This document shows positions 8,480-16,609 of a stretch of DNA of 64,000 nt, piece after piece. Origin of the DNA: Sphingomonas lenta (GTDB lineage Bacteria > Pseudomonadota > Alphaproteobacteria > Sphingomonadales > Sphingomonadaceae); assembly GCF_002288825.1 (NCBI RefSeq), contig NZ_NSLI01000003.1:310001-374000 (forward strand), given 5' to 3'. The notes beneath the pieces are model-generated. The model had not been told where the DNA came from. It saw only the letters and a program-made list of their open reading frames with translations, and searched no databases. Made by a program: the position numbers and the translations under genes. The stretch's first letter is position 1. The number at the start of each line of letters is the position of its first letter.

Positions 8480-9406
8480 ATGGGGCGGATGCGGACGGAA
8501 CCGGCGATTTTCGGGCGCATGTCCGAGCCATGGCTCGCGCCCGACCACCTGCTCCGCGCCGGCGTACCCGTCGAAGAGGGCGTCGGGGCCGATTTCGTTG
8601 CCACGCGACTCGCGGGGCCGCTCGCGGCGGCGCTGCCCGGCCACGAAGTGCGGGTCGACCTGACGCTGGCGGGGACGTTCGACGGCGCGCACTGGCGCGC
8701 GTGGAGCGGCCACCTGCTCGGCCTGTTCGAGCGGCCGCTCTGGGGCGTGCCGCCGACCGACCGGCTCGCCTACTTACGCTTCGGCTGCTTCGAGCGCGAG
8801 GAGGGCGGACATGTCGCCGAGACGCTGCTGCTCCTCGACCTGCCCTCGCTCATGCGCCAGGCGGTATGCTGGCCGCTGGCCGAGCCGCCCGGCCCCGATC
8901 CGCTGGCCCCTGCGCCGCGAACGGCTGACGGCGACGCCGCGGCGAGCCTCGCACGCGTCGAGGCGATGATCGCCGGGCTGATGCGCTACGACGGCCGCTC
9001 GCTCGCCAGCATGGGTATGCGCGAGCACTGGGTGCCGCAGTTCAACTGGTTCGGCCCCGCCGCGATAGGCTCTTTCCGAGGCCATACGGACTATGAGCGC
9101 GGCCACCAGGGCCCGTTCCTCCGCGCCTTTCCCGACCGCGTCGGCGGCAACCACCGCGCGCGCATCGCCGAGGGCGCGCTGGTGGCGTCCACCGGCTGGC
9201 CGAGCATCCGCGCGACGCACGGGGGCGACGGCTGGCTGGGGCTGGCCGCGACGGGTCGCGCGGTCACGATGCGCGTGATGGATTTCTGGGCGGTCGAGGA
9301 CGGGCTCATCACCGACAATTGGGTGATGATCGACGTGCCCGATCTGCTGGCGCAACTCGGCGTCGACCTGTTCGGCGCGCTCAACGGGAGTGGGACGAAT
9401 GGCTGA
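8480..9406 (+). CDS. NTF2-like (SnoaL-type) protein C, two domains
   Basis: A 308-residue protein with two NTF2-like units: residues about 50-145 ([20 protein letters not shown] to [11 protein letters not shown]) and 160-300 ([17 protein letters not shown] to [21 protein letters not shown]). It belongs to the same broad fold as the genes at 1921 and 2946 but is not closely similar. An internal ATG at 8519 (MSEPWLAP) is an alternative start. It begins a coupled run with the HpsN-like dehydrogenase, SDR and GH32-like genes. Function unknown. Confidence 0.75.
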   Translation: MGRMRTEPAIFGRMSEPWLAPDHLLRAGVPVEEGVGADFVATRLAGPLAAALPGHEVRVDLTLAGTFDGAHWRAWSGHLLGLFERPLWGVPPTDRLAYLRFGCFEREEGGHVAETLLLLDLPSLMRQAVCWPLAEPPGPDPLAPAPRTADGDAAASLARVEAMIAGLMRYDGRSLASMGMREHWVPQFNWFGPAAIGSFRGHTDYERGHQGPFLRAFPDRVGGNHRARIAEGALVASTGWPSIRATHGGDGWLGLAATGRAVTMRVMDFWAVEDGLITDNWVMIDVPDLLAQLGVDLFGALNGSGTNG

Positions 9407-10727
9407 ATGGCTGAAGCGGGGCGGTGCCATGGCGGGGCGGGCGGAGCTCGACCGGCAGGTGCGCGAAACGGTGGAGCGCACGCTCGCCGACATCGAGGCG
9501 CGCGGCGACGCCGCCGTGCGCGAGCTGAGCAACAAGTTCGACCGCTGGGACCGCGACGACTATCGGCTGACCGATCGCGAGATCCAGGACTGCATGGACC
9601 AGCTCTCGGGCCAGGACCTGAAGGACATCGAGTTCGCTCAGGCGCAGGTTCGCAACTTCGCGCAGATCCAGCGCGACTCGATGCTCGACGTCGAGCAGGA
9701 GACGCTGCCGGGCGTGGTGCTCGGCCACAAGCACATCCCCGTGAATGCCGCGGGCTGCTATGTGCCCGGCGGCAAATACCCGCTGCTGGCCTCCGCGCAC
9801 ATGAGCGTCATCACCGCCAAGGTCGCCGGCGTCGGCCGGGTCATCACCTGCGCCCCGCCGTTCGAGGGCAAGCCCGCACCCGCGATCGTCGCCGCGCAGG
9901 CGATGGCGGGCGCGGACGCGATCTACGCGCTGGGCGGCATCCAGGCGGTGGGCGCGATGGCGCTCGGCACGCAGTCGATCGACGCGGTCGACATGCTCGT
10001 CGGCCCCGGCAATGCCTTCGTCGCGGAAGCCAAGCGCCAGCTGTTCGGCCGCGTCGGCATCGACCTGTTCGCCGGCCCTACGGAGACGATGGTCATCGCT
10101 GACGAGAGCGTTGACGGCGAGATGTGCGCGACCGACCTGCTCGGCCAGGCCGAGCACGGGCCGGACAGCCCCGCGATCCTCATCACCAACTCGCGCAAGC
10201 TGGCCGAGGACACGATGCGCGAGGTCGAGCGGTTGCTCCGGATCCTGCCCACTGCGCCCATCGCGTCGAAAGCGTGGGAGGCGTATGGCGAGGTCGTCGT
10301 TTGCGAGGACGAGGCGGAGATGGTCCGCGTCGCCGACGACTACGCCAACGAGCACGTCCAGGTCATGACGCGCGACCCGGACTACTTCCTACAGAACATG
10401 ACCAACTACGGCGCGCTGTTCTTAGGCCCGCGCACCAACGTCGCCTATGGCGACAAGGTGATCGGCACCAACCACACGCTGCCGACGCGCAAGGCGGCGC
10501 GCTACACGGGCGGGCTGTGGGTGGGGAAGTTCCTGAAAACCTGCACCTACCAGAAGGTGCTCACCGACGAGGCGTCGACCTTGGTGGGCGAATATTGCAG
10601 CCGGCTGTGTGCGCTGGAGGGCTTTGCGGGCCACGGCGAGCAGGCCAACCTCCGCGTGCGCCGTTATGGCGGGCGCAACGTGCCCTATGCGGGCCGCGCC
10701 GAGCCGCTGGAGGTCGCCGCCGAGTGA
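9399..10727 (+). CDS. Histidinol-dehydrogenase family protein, HpsN-like (sulfopropanediol 3-dehydrogenase type)
   Basis: A 442-residue NAD-dependent, zinc-binding dehydrogenase of the HisD superfamily. Seen: the NAD/substrate core [34 protein letters not shown], the zinc ligands of HisD in GQAEHGPDS (Gln, His) and in the late GFAGHGEQ (His), and the catalytic Glu-His pair in YANEHVQVM. The C-terminus ([13 protein letters not shown]) matches the HpsN branch, which oxidises a primary alcohol twice to an acid (2,3-dihydroxypropane sulfonate to sulfolactate), better than biosynthetic HisD. No his genes are nearby. The ATG at 9399 overlaps the previous gene by eight bases. The actual alcohol substrate is unknown. 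Confidence 0.85.
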   Translation: MAEWLKRGGAMAGRAELDRQVRETVERTLADIEARGDAAVRELSNKFDRWDRDDYRLTDREIQDCMDQLSGQDLKDIEFAQAQVRNFAQIQRDSMLDVEQETLPGVVLGHKHIPVNAAGCYVPGGKYPLLASAHMSVITAKVAGVGRVITCAPPFEGKPAPAIVAAQAMAGADAIYALGGIQAVGAMALGTQSIDAVDMLVGPGNAFVAEAKRQLFGRVGIDLFAGPTETMVIADESVDGEMCATDLLGQAEHGPDSPAILITNSRKLAEDTMREVERLLRILPTAPIASKAWEAYGEVVVCEDEAEMVRVADDYANEHVQVMTRDPDYFLQNMTNYGALFLGPRTNVAYGDKVIGTNHTLPTRKAARYTGGLWVGKFLKTCTYQKVLTDEASTLVGEYCSRLCALEGFAGHGEQANLRVRRYGGRNVPYAGRAEPLEVAAE

Positions 10728-11476
10728 CATTGCCCCGAACGCCCTCCTTCCGCCTCGACGGCCGCCGCGCGCTGGTGACGGGAGCGGGTAGGGGCATCGG
10801 CCTCGCCGCCGCGGCCGCGCTGGCGGAGGCGGGGGCGGCCGTGACGCTGGTCGCGCGCACGGGCGCGGAGGTGGAGGCGGCCGCCCGCGAGATGGGGAAT
10901 GCGGACTGGGCGACGCTCGACGTGCTGGACCTCAGCGCAACCGCCGCCTTCTTCGCCGAGCGGCCCGCCTTCCACGTCGTCGTCAACAACGCGGGCACCA
11001 ACCGGCCCAAGCCGCTCTGGGACGTGACGCCGGACGATTACGACGCGGTGCTCGACCTCAACCTCCGCGCGGCCTTCTTCGTGGCCCAGGGCGCGGCCAA
11101 GGCGATGATCCGCGATCGTCTGGCCGGCAGCCTGATCCACATGGGGTCGCAGATGGGTCATGTCGGCGGCCCGAACCGCTCGCTCTACTGCGCCAGCAAA
11201 TGGGGGCTGGAGGGCATGAACAAGGCGTTCGCGCTCGACCTCGCGCCGCACGGCATCCGGTCCAACACGATCGCGCCGACCTTCATCGAAACGCCGATGA
11301 CGCGCCCTTTCCTCGACGACGAGGCGTTCCGCGCGTCCGTGCTCGCCAAGATCAAATTGGGGCGGCTGGGAACCGTGGAAGATCTGATGGGTGCAATCGC
11401 CTTCCTCGCCTCCGATGCCTCATCCATGGTGACCGGGACCAGCCTCGTCGTCGACGGCGGCTGGACCGCCGATTGA
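10724..11476 (+). CDS. SDR family oxidoreductase
   Basis: A 250-residue classical short-chain dehydrogenase. NAD(P) motif TGAGRGIG at residues 19-26, NNAG, catalytic Tyr155 and Lys159 (YCASK) and the closing VVDGGWTAD are all present. It probably interconverts a hydroxyl and keto group in the pathway, similar to gluconate 5-dehydrogenase-like SDRs. GTG start overlapping the HpsN-like stop; its own stop overlaps the TTG start of the GH32-like gene. No export signal. Confidence 0.9.
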   Translation: MTLPRTPSFRLDGRRALVTGAGRGIGLAAAAALAEAGAAVTLVARTGAEVEAAAREMGNADWATLDVLDLSATAAFFAERPAFHVVVNNAGTNRPKPLWDVTPDDYDAVLDLNLRAAFFVAQGAAKAMIRDRLAGSLIHMGSQMGHVGGPNRSLYCASKWGLEGMNKAFALDLAPHGIRSNTIAPTFIETPMTRPFLDDEAFRASVLAKIKLGRLGTVEDLMGAIAFLASDASSMVTGTSLVVDGGWTAD

Positions 11477-12699
11477 GCTACCGCTTCCACGCCGCCGCGC
11501 TGCCAGGCGAGTGGATCAACGACCCCAACGCGCTGTTCTTCGCAGACGGCCGCTACCACCTCTACGTCCAGCATGCCGCCGACGCGCCCGAGTTCAAGGC
11601 GGTGGGCTGGGCTCATCTCTCCAGCCCCGACCTTATGGATTGGCGCTGGGAAGGCGTGGTGATGCCGCCCGACGAGCGCGCTTCGATCTACTCGGGCTCG
11701 ATCGTCGCAGCGCAGTCGCCGCGGCTGTTCTTCACCCGGCACGAGCGCGAGGGTCCCTGGCAAACGCAGCATAGCGCCGTGCTCCGGCCTGACGGCCGGA
11801 GCGTCGGCGCGCCGTCAGGGCCGATCGGCCCGGCTGGGCGCAACATGCGCGACCCGTTCGTCTTTCGCGGCCCGGATGGGTGGCGGATGCTCGTCGCACG
11901 CCCTTGCGACTGGACCGCGTGGCGCGACGACTCGCCCTCCGTGCTCGAGCTCTGGGGATCGCCCGACCTCGATCGCTGGGAAAGGCTGGCGACGATCGGC
12001 TCCTGGTCGCCGCCCGGCGTCATGTGGGAGGTGCCCGCACTCCTCGATTTCGGCTCCGTCCAGGCGCTGATCCTGTCGCTCGTCGACCGGCGCGCGGACA
12101 CGGCCGAGTGCGAAGTGCGTTACTGGCTCGGGCGAATGACCGACCTGGGCTTCGCGCAAGCGCCGAACTTCCCGCCAGATGGCGTGCTGCTCGACCACGG
12201 GCCCGACTTCTACGCCGCCATCCCCAACGCCGCCGAGGGCTGGCCGACGCCCGACCGCGTCGTCGTCGGCTGGGCCTCGAACTGGCGCACGGCGCGGCTG
12301 GCGCCCTGGCCCGACGCGCGGGGCGGCGGCCCCATCGCGATGCCGCGCCATGTCGAGCTGGCGGGCGATCGCCTGGCGTCGCGTCCGGCGATCAGCCGGG
12401 AACCGACATCTCGCGGTTTCCTGGCCACGGGCGGGCGCGTGCAGGTCTCGCGCGGGGACAGCACGGTCGAGGTCTCGGTGGCGGACCGCCATGTTGTGGT
12501 TCGTCGCGTCGCTCCCGGCCTACCTCGCTTCGAGCGCGCTGCCGCCACGGCCCCCACGCGCGGTGGGGAGGCGCTACTCTTCATCGACGGCCCGTTGGTG
12601 GAGCTGTTCTGGAACGGCATTGCGGTGACTGCCGCCATACCCGGTGACGGTGACGTTCGGATCGCGTGGGGTCTCGTCAAAGCAGCTGCCGTGGACTGA
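11473..12699 (+). CDS. GH32-like glycoside hydrolase (beta-fructosidase fold)
   Basis: A 408-residue five-bladed beta-propeller glycosidase. The nucleophile block is EWINDPNALFF with Asp17, the transition-state stabiliser is in MRDPFVF (Asp127), and the acid/base is Glu186 in MWEVPALL, where family 32 usually has a Glu-Cys pair. A shortened C-terminal beta-sandwich ends in VELFWNGI. The start is TTG at 11473, overlapping the SDR stop (TTGA); the longer frame back to 11200 lies inside the SDR. There is no signal peptide, so it acts in the cytosol on an imported fructoside-like compound. It ends the operon. Confidence 0.82.
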   Translation: MSYRFHAAALPGEWINDPNALFFADGRYHLYVQHAADAPEFKAVGWAHLSSPDLMDWRWEGVVMPPDERASIYSGSIVAAQSPRLFFTRHEREGPWQTQHSAVLRPDGRSVGAPSGPIGPAGRNMRDPFVFRGPDGWRMLVARPCDWTAWRDDSPSVLELWGSPDLDRWERLATIGSWSPPGVMWEVPALLDFGSVQALILSLVDRRADTAECEVRYWLGRMTDLGFAQAPNFPPDGVLLDHGPDFYAAIPNAAEGWPTPDRVVVGWASNWRTARLAPWPDARGGGPIAMPRHVELAGDRLASRPAISREPTSRGFLATGGRVQVSRGDSTVEVSVADRHVVVRRVAPGLPRFERAAATAPTRGGEALLFIDGPLVELFWNGIAVTAAIPGDGDVRIAWGLVKAAAVD

Positions 12700-13079
12700 C
12701 ATCAGTTCATTGGTGAGGGTCGGAAACCGTGCTTCGAACTCGAGGCACTGCGTATTGGAGCTGATTTCCGTCCACGTGATCCACCCGCCATCATCGTAGA
12801 TGGCGTTCCGGGTTTCTGCATCGACCAGGCGATCGTCCGTAGACAGCCCAGAATGAGCCGAGATCAGCCAGCTGAACGACCATCCGATTTCGGGGAGCGC
12901 CTCCTCAGCGCTTGACGGCCGTCATGAGTTCATCGGAGCCGCGACCCGGCCGTCATTCCGATGGGCACTGGTGAGCCGGTCAGCGCCGAAGTGAGCGCTG
13001 GGCAGCATTCCAGACATCCTTGGGCAGACTCCTCCGGGCCAGCTTGGACGCCAACGTCGCAGGTTCCAGGCTTGAGGCC
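12700..13079 (-). other. Gene-free stretch with a possible coding remnant on the minus strand
   Basis: No intact gene. Reading leftward from about 12906 to 12703 the minus strand stays open and gives a protein-like sequence with WSFSWLISAHSGLS and DDGGWITWTEIS. Local GC is lower than in neighbouring genes. It has no start codon and is preceded by an in-frame TGA, so if real it is a truncated remnant. I do not recognise the family. The part from 12907 to 13079 shows nothing. Confidence 0.3.
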
Positions 13080-13722
13080 ATGAATCGGATCATCGCCGCG
13101 CTCTTGCTGCTCGCAACCGCATCCGGTCCGAATGCCCGACCGGAACCGAGAACGCCGGGCGAAGCCTTCGCGGTGGAGCGCTAGACTGTATCGATCCGTC
13201 CCGACCTCGCGACCACCGCCGTTTCCGGTACGGAGACGATCGTGCTGCGCGCCACCTCCGACCGGGTGGCTCGGCTGGTGTTCTCGGCCAACGCGCTTCG
13301 GATCAACGGGGCGAGGGTCGAGGGCGCCGCGGGTTCCGTCTCGTCGGGCAAGGAACGGGTCGTGTTCTACTTAGCCCATACTTTGCGGAAGAGAGGCGAG
13401 GTCCCGCTGCGCTTCCGGATCGACGGCACGCCGGCGCGGGACGTCACGATGATGCCGGGCGGCATCTACACCGGCTGCTTCGCGGGCGACTGGATGGTCT
13501 GCCTTGAGGACGCGCCGGGCGACGAGACGCATCCGGCGATCGACCCGGCTCTACTCGCCTTACCTCCTTGCGATCGCCGCGGGCGCTTTCGTGCACGGAT
13601 CGGTCCGGACCGCGCAAGGAGCGCTCGCCCATCTGAACGCCAGGGAAACGAAGGCCGACTTGGCCGAACTGTTCGCGAGCACGCCCACCATGGCGACGTT
13701 CTTCTTCCACTCGCAGGTATGA
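13080..13722 (+). pseudogene. M1-family (gluzincin) aminopeptidase N-terminus, degraded
   Basis: A disrupted reading frame. From the ATG at 13080 a signal peptide (IIAALLLLATAS) and EAFAVER are followed by an in-frame TAG at 13182-13184, exactly where the usual Tyr of YxVSIRPDL should be. The same frame then gives TVSIRPDLATTAVSGTETI, PGGIYTGCFAGDWMVCLED, which is the beta-rich N-terminal domain of M1 peptidases. Near 13535-13555 the homology jumps to the next frame (SPYLLAIAAGAF, STPTMATFFF). The HExxH catalytic domain is absent. A nonsense change, a frameshift and a large deletion together make a pseudogene. The downstream bases 13723-13952 hold no recognisable gene. Confidence 0.7.
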
Positions 13723-13952
13723 GCCGCCGTTCTGATCCGGGTAGGCTCATCGATGATGCCGTGCGACGAGTCTTCAGCCGCGCCGCGCGACGGTCGCCTC
13801 ACGCAGCCTGACGAGTACCTCGTGTGCTGGGACGCTGGGACCGCTCTCGACGCTTCAAGCGCGGGAGAAGCAGCGGCATTTCTTCCCACGGAAAACCTTT
13901 CACGCTTGCCTGAACTCCGAGGTGCGAGGACTAGCACTCGGCGCCCGCCAAC

Positions 13953-14798
13953 TCATACGGCGAAATCTCCGCCGTTCCGATAAGATCGGGGCGGTAAGCC
14001 CGACCAGCGGCGGAACGCTCTGGAGAAGCCGGCCGGGTCCGCGTAGCCGACCTCCTCCGCGATGCGCTCGGCGCTCATGTCCGATGCGCGCAGCAGGTGC
14101 GCGGCGCGCGTGAGGCGGAGATGCGCGACATGGCGCATCGGCGAGCGGCCCAGATCGGCGGCCGAGAGCTGGCGCAGCCGCTCCTCGCTCAAGCCCAGCT
14201 CCGCCGCGAGCGTGGGCACATTCCAGGGACGCGCCGGGTCCGCCTCCACCTTGGCCCAGAGCCGGTCGAGCCTGCGCTCGCGCCCCGGCCGGCGCAGCAG
14301 GCGTTCGAGGTGGAGATGGACGAGCTCGCTCCAGTGCCGCACGGCGACGGGATCGGCGGCGCCGCGGGCCTCGCGCACCAGCCCGAGCAGCGCCGCGCGC
14401 AGCGGCTCGGGATCGAATTCCAAGAGCAAGGGCGACGTCTCGGCCGCGACGGGCAGCGTGCCCGCGCCGCGCCCATAGGTGGCCCAGCCGACCGTCCAGC
14501 GGGCGCCGGCGCGATAGGCGTGGCCGGATTTGGCGGGCAGCACATAGGCCTGTCCGCGCCGGCACGGTCGCCACCGGCCGTCGACCCAGACCTCGCCTTC
14601 TCCCCCGAAGCAGCAGAGCACGGCGGCTTGGCGCGGCCTGCGCCGGACGAAACGGAAGCCGGGGCGGGCGAGCGAGACGCCTGCCGATACGATCGGCCGC
14701 TCGCCGAGCGGGCCGCCTGGCGATGCGACGACGTATTGCTCGCGCGTGTCCGGCCCGACGGTTTGGGTTTCGGCAAAGTCGGGTTGGGCCGGGAGCAT
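13953..14798 (-). CDS. AraC-family transcriptional regulator
   Basis: A 281-residue regulator with an N-terminal cupin-like ligand domain (QAAVLCCFGGEGEVWVDG, about residues 60-75) and a C-terminal pair of helix-turn-helix motifs (NVPTLAAELGLSEERLRQL, then ERIAEEVGYADPAGFSRAF and FRRWSGLPPRSYR). The second HTH matches the AraC/XylS signature. The ATG at 14796-14798 is preferred over an in-frame ATG at 14991-14993, which would overlap the divergent dioxygenase gene. It probably controls the divergent PhyH/GH2 operon starting 53 bases away, in response to a sugar-like ligand. Confidence 0.88.
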   Translation of the reverse strand: MLPAQPDFAETQTVGPDTREQYVVASPGGPLGERPIVSAGVSLARPGFRFVRRRPRQAAVLCCFGGEGEVWVDGRWRPCRRGQAYVLPAKSGHAYRAGARWTVGWATYGRGAGTLPVAAETSPLLLEFDPEPLRAALLGLVREARGAADPVAVRHWSELVHLHLERLLRRPGRERRLDRLWAKVEADPARPWNVPTLAAELGLSEERLRQLSAADLGRSPMRHVAHLRLTRAAHLLRASDMSAERIAEEVGYADPAGFSRAFRRWSGLPPRSYRNGGDFAV

Positions 14799-14850
14799 GG
14801 CGCAAGCCTGGCACGACCGGCATATCGGCGCAATCGGAGGTGCCGTTTCC

Positions 14851-15699
14851 ATGTCGGACGTCGATCCTTCCTCCTTGCGCGCCGAACTCCTGGAGCGCGG
14901 CTTCGCGCGGGTGCCGGGCGTGCTGTCGCCCGACGAGGTCGGGCGCTTGCGCGAGGTGACGGACGGCCTGCTCTCGGAGCATGCGGCGCGCAACGCGGCC
15001 TACAAGGCGCAAGGCAGCATGATCCCCGTCACCAAGCACCCGGCGCTCGCCGACTTGGTGGCGCACCCGCGCGCGCTGGGCGTGCTGGCGCGGCTCGGCT
15101 GGCCGCGGCCGAGCTTCACGGACGGCTACGTCATCTCCAAGCCGGGCGGGTCGCCGCCCCTGTTCTGGCATTATGACTGGTTCGCCTGGGAGGACGGCGC
15201 GGGTGCGGGCGAGGTGCCGCCGCAGTTGTTCGCCATGTATTACCTCACCGACACGAGGCGGGAGAACGGGTGCCTGCGCGTGATCCCCGGCTCGCACCGC
15301 CGACATAACGCGCTCCACGACCTGCTGGTCGAGCCGCACGGGGCGGCGCTGACCGCGGCCGCCGACTTGTCCGATCCCGCCTTCTCCGAGCGGCCGGACG
15401 AGGAGGACGTGCCCGTGGCCGCGGGCGACCTGCTCGTCGGCGACGCCCGGCTGCTCCACGCCGCGCACGCGAACGGGACGGCGGAACGGCGCACGCTGAT
15501 CACCCTCTGGTACCAGCCCGACTTCGCCGCCTTGCCGGAGCGCGTTCAGGCGCAGCTGGCCATGCAGGTGCGCCGACCGGGCGAGGGCTGGCCCCGGCAA
15601 GCCCGCGCCAAGCTGGAGGCGCTCTTCCCGAGCTACGCCGGTGGAGCCGAGCCCTATCCGCGCCAGCTCTACCGCCGGCCCGAGGAGGTCGCCGCATGA
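14851..15699 (+). CDS. Phytanoyl-CoA dioxygenase (PhyH) family protein 1
   Basis: A 282-residue non-haem Fe(II)/2-oxoglutarate oxygenase of the PhyH family. The iron site is visible as FWHYDWFAWED (His-x-Asp) and a distal His in LLHAAHANGTAERR, followed by the 2-oxoglutarate Arg. NGCLRVIPGSH is the usual PhyH beta-barrel turn. The ATG has a GGAGG site. First gene of a coupled run of three PhyH paralogues plus GH2 and SDR. Likely hydroxylates a small metabolite carried with a glycan or glycoside; phytanate itself is unlikely. Confidence 0.88.
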   Translation: MSDVDPSSLRAELLERGFARVPGVLSPDEVGRLREVTDGLLSEHAARNAAYKAQGSMIPVTKHPALADLVAHPRALGVLARLGWPRPSFTDGYVISKPGGSPPLFWHYDWFAWEDGAGAGEVPPQLFAMYYLTDTRRENGCLRVIPGSHRRHNALHDLLVEPHGAALTAAADLSDPAFSERPDEEDVPVAAGDLLVGDARLLHAAHANGTAERRTLITLWYQPDFAALPERVQAQLAMQVRRPGEGWPRQARAKLEALFPSYAGGAEPYPRQLYRRPEEVAA

Positions 15700-16598
15700 T
15701 CGACACGCAAGCGTTGCGCGCCGCCTACGACCGCGACGGCTTCGTCGCGGTCGAGGGGCTGCTCTCCCCGGACGAGGTGGCGGGCCTGAAGGCGGAGGCG
15801 GCCGCCATCGCGCGCGGGCTGCGCGGGCCGCTGATCGGCGCGGAGCCGCGCGACGGCGCGTCCGACGACGAGGTCATGGCCGACATCCTGGCGATTCACT
15901 TCCCGCACAAGACCTCCGTGGTCGTGCTGGACGCGGTGAAGCACCCGCGCATCGTGGAGGTGGTCACGGCGCTGATCGGGCCCGACGTCAAGTCGATGCA
16001 GACCATGTTGTTCATGAAGCGCGCGGGCAAGCCGGGCCAGGCCTGGCACCAGGACGAGCACTTCATCGCGACCCGCGACGGGTCGCTGATCGGTGCGTGG
16101 ATCGCGCTGGACGACGCGACGGTGGAGAACGGCTGCCTTTGGATGCACCCCGGCTCGCACCGCGACCGCGTGCTCTACCCGATGCGGCCGCACCACGACC
16201 CGCGCTTCGACCATTCGGACGAGATGTACGGCTTCCCGTACGCGCGAGAGGGCGGCGTGCCGGTCGAGCTCAAGGCGGGCGGCGTCGCCTTTTTCGACGG
16301 CTACGTCCTCCACCGCTCGCTCGACAACCGGGCGGGAGGCGGCTTCAGGCGCGCGCTGGTGACGCACTACATGAACGCCCGGTCGCTGCTGCCCTGGGCG
16401 ACCGACGGCCGGCGCGCGCCCGTGGACCATCGCGACGTCGTGATGGTGGCGGGCGAGGACCCTTACGCCTGGAAGGGCGTGGAGGACCTGATGTTCCCGT
16501 ACGTCCGCGCCGACGATCCGGAAAAGGCCAAGACCCTGTTCGCGCAGCTGCACGCGGAGGCGGAGCGCCGTCGCGAGGCGCGCCGCGCCGCGGCTTGA
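15696..16598 (+). CDS. Phytanoyl-CoA dioxygenase (PhyH) family protein 2
   Basis: A 300-residue paralogue of the preceding oxygenase. Iron-site motif AWHQDEHFIA (His-x-Asp), NGCLWMHPGSH, and the distal His with FFDGYVLHRSLDN. Compared with protein 1 it has a longer region between the two halves of the barrel and a charged C-terminal helix (RRREARRAAA). The ATG overlaps the upstream TGA by four bases. The same operon and overlapping arrangement suggest sequential oxidations of one substrate. Confidence 0.88.
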   Translation: MIDTQALRAAYDRDGFVAVEGLLSPDEVAGLKAEAAAIARGLRGPLIGAEPRDGASDDEVMADILAIHFPHKTSVVVLDAVKHPRIVEVVTALIGPDVKSMQTMLFMKRAGKPGQAWHQDEHFIATRDGSLIGAWIALDDATVENGCLWMHPGSHRDRVLYPMRPHHDPRFDHSDEMYGFPYAREGGVPVELKAGGVAFFDGYVLHRSLDNRAGGGFRRALVTHYMNARSLLPWATDGRRAPVDHRDVVMVAGEDPYAWKGVEDLMFPYVRADDPEKAKTLFAQLHAEAERRREARRAAA

Positions 16599-16609
16599 GG
16601 AGCACCCCC

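Noticed and set aside
9399..10727. Biosynthetic histidinol dehydrogenase (hisD)
   Set aside because: No other his genes are present, and the [17 protein letters not shown] and [13 protein letters not shown] regions fit the HpsN branch better.
13242..13811. 189-codon frame as an intact gene
   Set aside because: Its first part is M1-peptidase sequence downstream of an in-frame TAG, and its last third is out-of-frame Arg-rich sequence. It is part of a pseudogene.
14799..14993. Longer start of the AraC regulator
   Set aside because: The extra 65 residues are Ser/Arg-rich and overlap the divergent PhyH gene. The family start fits the ATG at 14796-14798.
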